From NCBI GenBank assembly GCA_958402075.1, contig CATXSD010000111.1:1-8223 (forward strand): a DNA stretch of 8,223 bases, read 5' to 3'. Below the pieces are notes generated by a model that saw only the letters and a list, made by a program, of their open reading frames with translations, was not told the origin of the DNA and made no database searches. The stretch is from Mediterranea massiliensis (lineage in GTDB: Bacteria > Bacteroidota > Bacteroidia > Bacteroidales > Bacteroidaceae). Position numbers and translations under genes: made by a program. Below, one piece after another: positions 3,947 through 8,223 of this stretch; within the stretch, counting starts at the first letter, position 1; each line of letters opens with the position of its first letter.

Positions 3947-5236
3947 TTACGCAGCTTTTCGTTTTCTATTATTCTCTTTACATATCGCTTCACAAAGCAC
4001 CCGAGCCATATTTACCTCAACTGCGTTTCCGATAAACTTCTTTTGGTCGGATTGTGGGCCTATCAGTACATAGTCTTCGGGGAATCCCATAATCTTTTTG
4101 AGTTCTGAAATCCGAAGCATACGCATCTTGATGTCGATGATACCGTAAAGAGCCATGAACTCCTTAATCTTGATGGTCATCGGACTGTCCTCGGGTGTAA
4201 CCTGTATACCTATACCACCTTCGGCTTCTACCAAATAGGGAGGCATTTTGTCCATTCTTGCTATCAGAGTGAAACAAGGGTTGTTCACCGAACCTCCTGC
4301 ACTGGAAAACTGCGGATTCATCAGATAGTGCCATTTACGGTTTGCAGTGATGGTCTGTGACGGTTGTTCTATGCTGCTTCCAATATTCGAGAAAGCTGTG
4401 TTCATTATCCACGGTTTCCGGTAAGGAACCTGTTTCATAAGAACAGGAGTTACAAGGTTCTGCTTGGGTACCGTCATAATGGCCGGGCAGGGCGTTTCAA
4501 CACTTCCCAGCTGACCTCCGCCCGAATAGTAATTCATAAAGAACGGCGTCACTAATGATAATCGGTCTTTAGTTGTGACCGTTGGCGCAGGTAGTTGTAC
4601 CGAATAATTATGCCCGTTCCCGTAATAGGCTGATACGAAAGCATGATGGTCTTTGCAGGTAATCGTCCCGGCAGGTCCTTCCACAGATATATTTTTGCAA
4701 TCTGGCTGTCCACAGAATTGTTTTGAAAGGAAAGACACCTGTACCTTGGCAAAACGGTTGGCCGTGGTCAGTACGCCACAAGGTTCGTCTATTGATTTGA
4801 CCGTGTCCTGAGGTCTTGCTGTATTGTATCGGGATATGAATGCGTCCTTTCCTCCGGCCACGAATTTAATCAGACCGGCGTAGATACGTTCAAGGGTCTT
4901 CTCGGCCAGTGGTTTTTTCCGACTGAAAATACTTTCTCCCTCATCGGAGAAGTCCAGCACCTCTTTGACAGGCTTCCACTTCTCCAGCCGACCGAACATG
5001 TCTGTTTTACCATCTTTGCAATGGGTCGGTTCCGGGAATACTATCGGAAGTCCACGTTTGGCGAATATGCCAAAGAAACGCTTTCGGGTGGTGTAGGCAC
5101 CATAGTCGGCAGCGTTCAGGATGCGCCAGTCGAAGTCGTAACCGTATCGTTTTACATTACGTTTCCACTTCTCATAGCAACGGCCTTTTTCCTTGCTGAT
5201 GGGGTGCCCATGTTCGTCCATATCTCCCCATGACAT
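3947..5236 (-). CDS. C-terminal part of the interrupted C5 methyltransferase, 429 aa
   Basis: This is the longest open part after the stop. Its first ATG (5236) is preceded by GAGGAG with a 3-nt gap, so reinitiation is conceivable. The product would lack motifs I, IV and VI and so have no catalytic cysteine, but would keep motif VIII, the target-recognition region and motifs IX-X. Residues 148-326 contain six copies of an S-[IV]-x-x-P-x-x-T-[IV]-T-like element (SIDEPCGVLTT, SVEGPAGTITC, SVQLPAPTVTT, SVETPCPAIMT, SIEQPSQTITA, SVNNPCFTLIA). Several are preceded by aromatic/glycine strands such as YYGNGHNYS or YYSGGGQLGS. The basic tail is NNRKRKAA. The gene is followed by a 50-bp gap with palindrome copy 2. 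Confidence 0.75.
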   Translation of the reverse strand: MSWGDMDEHGHPISKEKGRCYEKWKRNVKRYGYDFDWRILNAADYGAYTTRKRFFGIFAKRGLPIVFPEPTHCKDGKTDMFGRLEKWKPVKEVLDFSDEGESIFSRKKPLAEKTLERIYAGLIKFVAGGKDAFISRYNTARPQDTVKSIDEPCGVLTTANRFAKVQVSFLSKQFCGQPDCKNISVEGPAGTITCKDHHAFVSAYYGNGHNYSVQLPAPTVTTKDRLSLVTPFFMNYYSGGGQLGSVETPCPAIMTVPKQNLVTPVLMKQVPYRKPWIMNTAFSNIGSSIEQPSQTITANRKWHYLMNPQFSSAGGSVNNPCFTLIARMDKMPPYLVEAEGGIGIQVTPEDSPMTIKIKEFMALYGIIDIKMRMLRISELKKIMGFPEDYVLIGPQSDQKKFIGNAVEVNMARVLCEAICKENNRKRKAA

Positions 5237-5290
5237 GAACTCCTCGACGTTCTCTATCTGTATATAGTCGGGGTCAATAGCTTCGATGTA

Positions 5291-5644
5291 TCAGAATAAG
5301 TGTTCGGCCAAAGTCCGGCTGTCCGCGTCACGAGGCTGGCCACCTTTAGCCTTGGAAAAATTGGTGCATTCCAGCGAAGCCCACAGCACAACCAGTGCGT
5401 CCTGGTAAATCTGCTTTATACGCTCTATGTGAGTAATCAAAGGAGAAAGTTCCAACGTACGGATGTCCTCCGTGAAGTGGAGCGCATCCGGGTGGTTGGC
5501 CGCATGGCTGGCGATGGCGTTTGCATCATGGTTTACGCAGGCTATCACCTTGGCGCATTGTTCGCCCATATACTTGGCATTTTCTACTCCTGTACTGGTC
5601 CCTCCGGCACCGCAAAACAGGTCTATATATAATAGTCTGGTCAT
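5291..5644 (-). CDS. N-terminal part of the interrupted C5 methyltransferase, 117 aa
   Basis: The ATG at 5644 overlaps the TGA of the previous gene by 4 bp. The product carries the S-adenosylmethionine-binding start (YIDLFCGAGGTSTGVENA) and the motif IV loop with the catalytic cysteine (ASLECTNFSKAKGG, Cys93; Glu replaces the usual Pro before Cys). It stops after TLAEHLF. The next in-frame codons continue the protein with no change of frame (YIEAIDPDYIQIENVEEF), so only the TGA separates the parts. On its own this fragment cannot bind or flip target DNA. Confidence 0.75.
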   Translation of the reverse strand: MTRLLYIDLFCGAGGTSTGVENAKYMGEQCAKVIACVNHDANAIASHAANHPDALHFTEDIRTLELSPLITHIERIKQIYQDALVVLWASLECTNFSKAKGGQPRDADSRTLAEHLF

Positions 5645-5997
5645 AGTGTCTGATGGATTTGCGTATTATTAGGTTCCCATTCTTTGGGTATCTTTGCCCA
5701 TTTTCTGAAGTAGGTATCGAAGCTGTCCATGTCGTTGAACATGTCCATCTTGGATTGTTCTTCTATTACCAGTGAGGAAAATTCCTTGAAATAAGCATCT
5801 GCAGACTGCACAAAGCGTGTATGTAGTTGTTTGATTGCTCCCAGCATTAGGCCTCGTTCTCTCATCAAATCTGAGGCTTCTTCTACCAGATTGTTTGCTT
5901 CACACAATAGAATTTGTGAGGCAGATAGCAGTTGGTTCAAACGGGCCATAGAGCCGTCTTTCTCGGCGGCTTCTATCAATGTTTTCTTGGGTCTCAT
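5641..5997 (-). CDS. helical hypothetical protein, 118 aa
   Basis: The gene is coupled on both sides by ATGA overlaps, with the 66-aa gene upstream and the methyltransferase downstream. The protein is almost all helix. It has a basic start (RPKKTLIEAAEKD), a leucine/alanine-rich central helix pair (MARLNQLLSASQILL, then EANNLVEEASDLMRERGLM) and a C-terminal F/W-rich segment (DSFDTYFRKWAKIPKEWEP). It probably forms a helical bundle or oligomer in the cytoplasm. There is no catalytic or DNA-binding motif I can name. Its place between the replication genes and the methyltransferase suggests a replication accessory or DNA-modification partner, which is inference. Confidence 0.72.
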   Translation of the reverse strand: MRPKKTLIEAAEKDGSMARLNQLLSASQILLCEANNLVEEASDLMRERGLMLGAIKQLHTRFVQSADAYFKEFSSLVIEEQSKMDMFNDMDSFDTYFRKWAKIPKEWEPNNTQIHQTL

Positions 5998-6194
5998 AAT
6001 CGTTTGTCTTTAAATCGTATCTTCAAAAATCCTCTTCGTTCACATTCTCTGAGCATTTCCATGTCTTCTTCGCGAATGTCGCAGGGTGTTTCATGGTTTA
6101 CACTCATGTAGGAGGAAATGCCAAACTTTTCCCGGATGCTTTCGTAGCAATCCTTTTGACGGCCTTTTGCCGTCCAGCAGACGGTGAGTTTCAT
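5994..6194 (-). CDS. small conserved phage hypothetical protein, 66 aa
   Basis: The start ATG at 6194 overlaps the stop of the DnaC-like gene, and its TGA overlaps the next start, so it is translationally coupled within the replication module. The protein reads as a compact alpha/beta domain: MKLTVCWTAKGRQKDCYESI, a turn at KFGISSYMSVN, an acidic DIREEDMEMLRECERRG helix and a final basic strand (FLKIRFKDKRL). The TAKGRQ-DCYE and RGF-KIR blocks look conserved in small proteins I recall from Bacteroides phages next to replication genes. The role is not known. Confidence 0.75.
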   Translation of the reverse strand: MKLTVCWTAKGRQKDCYESIREKFGISSYMSVNHETPCDIREEDMEMLRECERRGFLKIRFKDKRL

Positions 6195-6775
6195 CTTCGC
6201 AAGCTGTTTCCTTCCAACTTCACGCGGCGGGTGATGGCGACCAGTCGGTCCATAGTACGCTCGCCATACTTCTGGGAGATTTCTTCGAGGGAAAGGTTGG
6301 TGGTAATCATGAGCAGCTTTCCGCGCTTCTCGGCTTCGTCCACTATCTCGCAGAAGGCAAGGCGGCGCTCGCCGTACTTAACGGCCATGCTTTCAGTCCC
6401 TACGTCATCGATGTAGAGGATATGCTTTTGCTTCACGGTGTCAAGTTCGGCATTCATCTGCTGGGCGTCGTAGCAGGAGACTATCTTGCGGCAGTAGTGG
6501 TTCAGGAGCAGCGGGATAATTTTCCAGCAGATGAGCGACTTGCCGCGACCGCAGTTGCCGTGACATAATAATCCTCTTCCATGATTGTCGTTGAGCCATT
6601 GGGTAATCTGGTCGTATTCGGGTAGCCACTTGGCTTTGCCGTCGGTGAAATAGTTCAGTCCGCGCCAAAGTACATCCTTGGCGTCTGGGACGGTAATATG
6701 AACCTGGTTGGGCACTGGGTTAAAGCCTACTTCGCGCAGGCTGTCGAGGGTGGTTTTGAAATTTATTGTTTCCAT
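6191..6775 (-). CDS. DnaC/IstB-type AAA+ ATPase, putative replicative helicase loader, 194 aa
   Basis: Clear AAA+ ATPase motifs are present: Walker A GNCGRGKS (residues 73-80), Walker B HILYIDDVG (118-126), sensor 1 TTN (158-160) and the GERTMDRL box (171-178) with conserved arginines. This is the DnaC/IstB subgroup, which in replication modules loads the replicative helicase onto origin DNA. At 194 aa it is shorter than E. coli DnaC (about 245 aa), with only a ~65-residue N-terminal part before the ATPase core. I chose ATG 6775 because GGGAAG lies just upstream; an in-frame ATG at 6787 would add MGRT. It overlaps the end of the replisome organizer gene by 13 bp, so the two are probably made together. 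IstB of an insertion sequence is unlikely, as no transposase gene is present. Confidence 0.85.
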   Translation of the reverse strand: METINFKTTLDSLREVGFNPVPNQVHITVPDAKDVLWRGLNYFTDGKAKWLPEYDQITQWLNDNHGRGLLCHGNCGRGKSLICWKIIPLLLNHYCRKIVSCYDAQQMNAELDTVKQKHILYIDDVGTESMAVKYGERRLAFCEIVDEAEKRGKLLMITTNLSLEEISQKYGERTMDRLVAITRRVKLEGNSLRR

Positions 6776-7635
6776 CGTTCTTCCCATTTTCGTTCTTCGG
6801 GGGTGTTATATTTCTCGGTCGAGTTGTCGGTGAGTACCATGCCGGTTTCTGCCTTTGATAGCATTCTTTCGCGGGATGCCCACGTAGCCAGCCGCCTGGG
6901 TAGTTCCCAAGTCTTTTCCAGCTCGTAGCGCATCTTGGTTTCTGACTTGTTAAGCTCACTCCAGTAATCGAAGAAGGCACGAATCATTTCCTTTGGATAC
7001 CGGCCGACATACGGAACCAATAACTGGTAGAAAGAATCTTTTCGTGAGAGAGTAGCGGCTTTAGCCGCGTCTTTCTTTGCTACTACGTTAGTAGTAGTTT
7101 CTTTAATAATATTCTTCTCCTTTCTTTGCTTTGTGTCACCCGTGTGTCGCTTTTCGGCTTCCTTTGTGGTCTGTGTCTCTCGCTGTGTCGATACTTGTGT
7201 CATTAGCTGTGTCACTTGCGAACGTAAATCATTGATTTCCTGAATGATATTTGTTTCACTCATTGTGTCGTTGCTTGTGTCACTTGCTGTGTCAGTAGGA
7301 TTCCCGTTGTAGTCATTGTATTTTACCAAGGTTATTATATTCATTCCTTGTTCTTTGGAAAGAGTTATCATGTTCTCTCTTTTCAGAAAGGCAAGAAAAG
7401 TCCGTACTCGTCTTTCAGACCAGTGCCAACGCTTTGATAAAAATCTTATGGATGCAGGATATTGTCCTCTTGTATAAGAGACTTCTCGACCTCCGATACT
7501 CTCCATACGGGGCGTTGCCTCAAATCGTGCCGACTGTATCAAGTCAAGCCACGCTTCGCAACTGCTAAAAGTCCGGGCTTCATTCCACATATCATTCGAG
7601 AAGAACTTGCGGCTTAGTTTTATATATCCTTCCAT
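6763..7635 (-). CDS. winged-helix replisome organizer / DnaD-like replication initiation protein, 290 aa
   Basis: Residues 1-105 look like a winged-helix domain: GYIKLSRKFFSNDMWNEA (the start typical of phage replisome organizers), then an RFLSKRWHWSERRVRTFLAF helix-turn-helix and a wing ending NIITLVKYNDYN. Residues 110-195 are a low-complexity linker rich in T, Q, D and K. Residues ~205-255 form a conserved helical domain (MIRAFFDYWSELNK, then KMRYELEKTW and RRLATW) that I recall from Bacteroides replication proteins, probably DUF7833. Such proteins bind the origin and recruit the helicase and its loader, the latter encoded next. The linker DNA holds 12-bp repeats that look like the origin itself. 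The start is ATG 7635, 4 nt after the helicase stop. Confidence 0.82.
   Translation of the reverse strand: MEGYIKLSRKFFSNDMWNEARTFSSCEAWLDLIQSARFEATPRMESIGGREVSYTRGQYPASIRFLSKRWHWSERRVRTFLAFLKRENMITLSKEQGMNIITLVKYNDYNGNPTDTASDTSNDTMSETNIIQEINDLRSQVTQLMTQVSTQRETQTTKEAEKRHTGDTKQRKEKNIIKETTTNVVAKKDAAKAATLSRKDSFYQLLVPYVGRYPKEMIRAFFDYWSELNKSETKMRYELEKTWELPRRLATWASRERMLSKAETGMVLTDNSTEKYNTPEERKWEERWKQ
7172..7219. repeat. iteron array B: four 12-bp direct repeats
   Basis: TGTGTC starts at 7172, 7184, 7196 and 7208, exactly 12 bp apart. The variable half of each unit is TCTCGC, GATACT, ATTAGC and ACTTGC. On the minus strand it encodes the repeating T-Q pattern of residues 142-155, with the core read as G|ACA|CA. 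Confidence 0.8.
7252..7299. repeat. iteron array A: four 12-bp direct repeats
   Basis: Units start at 7252 (degenerate TGTTTC), 7264, 7276 and 7288, again 12 bp apart. The unit TGTGTCACTTGC at 7276 is identical to the one at 7208 in array B. Here the core is read as GAC|ACA, giving repeated Asp-Thr (residues 115-124), a different codon phase from array B. Confidence 0.8.
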
Positions 7636-7639
7636 AATC

Positions 7640-8223
7640 TTAGAATCTTACGTTAGTCAACTGCCTGTTATTGGAGTACACGGCCCACTTGCCGTTACCA
7701 CCATCTACCAAGCGTAAATCTTTGACTTCCCCAAACCGTTTGATGTTGCCACAGAGGTCTACAATCCAGCCCGCCTCTTTACTTGGATGCGGACGGATGG
7801 CGCGGCCCACTATCTGATACCACAGAGCGAGCGACATCGTTGGCCGGGCCATGACGATGGTATCGAGTTCTGGGTAATCAAATCCAGTGGTAAGTACGCC
7901 GACGTTGGCCACGACGGGTATCTCGCCTGCTTTGAACGCTTCAAGAATACGCTCACGTTCTTTCTTGGGAGTTTCACCCGAAACGATGGCTGTTCCTGGA
8001 ATGGACCAGGTAAGGCGTTCAGCTTCCTTTAGAAAACGGGTAAACACCAATATACCTTTACGCTTAATCCCGTTTTTCGGATTCATAAGCCTTTGCACAA
8101 TACTTACCAGAAACCCGTAAAAGTCGATGCGTTCATACTCCTTTACAACAGACTTATCCGTGTAGTCGGCTCCGGTCGTGTTCACCTTCAGGTTAAGTTC
8201 GTTCCATCCTAAAGGGTTCATTT
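7640..8223 (-). CDS. SF2 DEAD/DEAH-type helicase, C-terminal part (5' end outside the window)
   Basis: The frame runs off the right edge and ends at TAA (7642-7640). The visible ~193 residues form the second RecA-like domain of a superfamily 2 helicase: motif IV (KGILVFTRFLKEAERL), the TAIVSGETPKKERERILEAF loop, motif V (VVANVGVLTTGFDYPELD) and motif VI with the arginine finger (LWYQIVGRAIRPHP). Motifs I-III (Walker A and DEAD/DEAH box) must lie in the missing N-terminal half. The in-frame ATG at 8221 is internal and not the start, because motif IV needs a preceding domain. It is related to the UvsW/RadD/type III restriction-like helicases found in phage replication modules. It lies 4 nt from the replisome organizer gene and probably shares its transcript, serving in origin melting, fork remodelling or recombination. 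Confidence 0.85.
   Translation of the reverse strand, partial: MNPLGWNELNLKVNTTGADYTDKSVVKEYERIDFYGFLVSIVQRLMNPKNGIKRKGILVFTRFLKEAERLTWSIPGTAIVSGETPKKERERILEAFKAGEIPVVANVGVLTTGFDYPELDTIVMARPTMSLALWYQIVGRAIRPHPSKEAGWIVDLCGNIKRFGEVKDLRLVDGGNGKWAVYSNNRQLTNVRF

Larger units (their letters stand above)
3947..5644 (-). pseudogene. C5-cytosine DNA methyltransferase interrupted by one in-frame stop
   Basis: Reading from ATG 5644 to TAA 3949-3947 in one frame gives 565 codons with a single TGA at codon 118 (5293-5291). All C5-methyltransferase motifs are present in order: motif I (LFCGAGG, residues 9-15), motif IV with catalytic Cys93 (SLECTNFS), then the TGA, motif VI (ENV, 131-133), motif VIII (TTRKRFFGI, ~185-193), a long target-recognition region, motif IX (SELKKIMGFPEDY) and motif X (FIGNAVEVNMARVL). 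TGA lies where an arginine (CGA) would fit, so a single C-to-T change explains it; the arginine is inferred from memory of related proteins. The intact enzyme would methylate cytosine in phage DNA and protect it from host restriction. No partner nuclease is visible. A sequencing error cannot be excluded. Confidence 0.8.
7080..7299. other. candidate phage replication origin inside the initiator gene
   Basis: Parts in plus-strand order are as follows. An inverted repeat CTACTAC-GTTA-GTAGTAG occupies 7080-7097. An AT-rich stretch (TTTAATAATATT core) spans 7098-7117. Two lone TGTGTC copies start at 7132 and 7143. A four-unit 12-bp array spans 7172-7219, and a 32-bp spacer with the palindrome AAATCA-T-TGATTT lies at 7226-7238. 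A second four-unit array spans 7252-7299. Iterons beside an AT-rich unwinding element within the initiator's linker are the layout of oriλ in gene O, and also of lactococcal phages with the origin in the rep gene. GACACA occurs in all three codon phases, so selection acts on DNA and not on protein. Confidence 0.6.

Noticed and set aside
4552..4752. 66-aa minus-strand ORF inside the methyltransferase gene
   Set aside because: It is a different frame of the same strand as the methyltransferase, which has clear motifs on both sides; its composition is not protein-like.
5291..5293. TGA as a recoded sense codon (alternative genetic code phage)
   Set aside because: Several neighbouring genes end in TGA as part of ATGA overlaps (for example 351, 1137, 2474, 2959, 5641, 5994 and 6191), so TGA is a real stop here.
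6191..6775. IstB of an insertion sequence
   Set aside because: No IstA-type transposase or terminal inverted repeats are visible. The partner gene is a replisome organizer and the next one a helicase, which fits a DnaC-like loader.
7172..7299. CRISPR array
   Set aside because: Repeats are 12 bp with no unique spacers, are in-frame coding and lie inside a replication gene.

Overview
The window looks like part of the early (replication and accessory) region of a temperate phage or prophage from a Bacteroidota host, most likely Bacteroides, Phocaeicola or Parabacteroides. The reasons are moderate-to-low GC, tightly packed small genes all on the minus strand with many 4-bp ATGA stop/start overlaps, and several proteins that resemble ones I recall from Bacteroides phages and mobile elements. 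This assignment rests on recognition and was not searched.

Transcription runs right to left. At the right edge is the C-terminal half of an SF2 (DEAD/DEAH-type) helicase (7640-8223, N-terminus outside the window). It is followed by a winged-helix replisome-organizer-like protein (6763-7635) and a DnaC/IstB-type AAA+ helicase loader (6191-6775). Together these form a replication module. Inside the linker of the replisome organizer gene lie two arrays of four 12-bp direct repeats built on GACACA/TGTGTC, flanked by an AT-rich stretch and an inverted repeat. This looks like a replication origin embedded in the initiator gene, as in lambda gene O.

Next come two small unknown genes (5994-6194, 5641-5997) and a C5-cytosine DNA methyltransferase (3947-5644). 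One in-frame TGA splits the methyltransferase between catalytic motif IV and motif VI. Other genes here end in TGA, so this is probably a nonsense mutation and not recoding.

From 3896 down to 351 is a run of small genes, mostly of unknown function: a 135-aa protein, a 39-aa protein, 120-aa and 162-aa proteins, two tandem paralogs (101 and 95 aa), an 84-aa protein, a two-helix membrane protein, a 69-aa protein, an ASCH-domain protein and a 132-aa protein. Only three gaps of any size interrupt this run (3897-3946, 3445-3488 and 1347-1435). Each holds a palindrome ending about 20-24 nt before the next start codon, and the first two palindromes are variants of the same sequence.

The minus-strand cluster ends in what appears to be the first ~17 codons of a MazG-like gene that then loses similarity (265-354), which suggests a recombination or deletion junction near position 300. 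A 30-bp perfect palindrome followed by a short T run on the minus strand (198-227) probably terminates the operon. The leftmost ~240 bp may carry the 3' ends of plus-strand genes converging on the operon; this is weakly supported. The stretch from 243 to 350 has no other gene.
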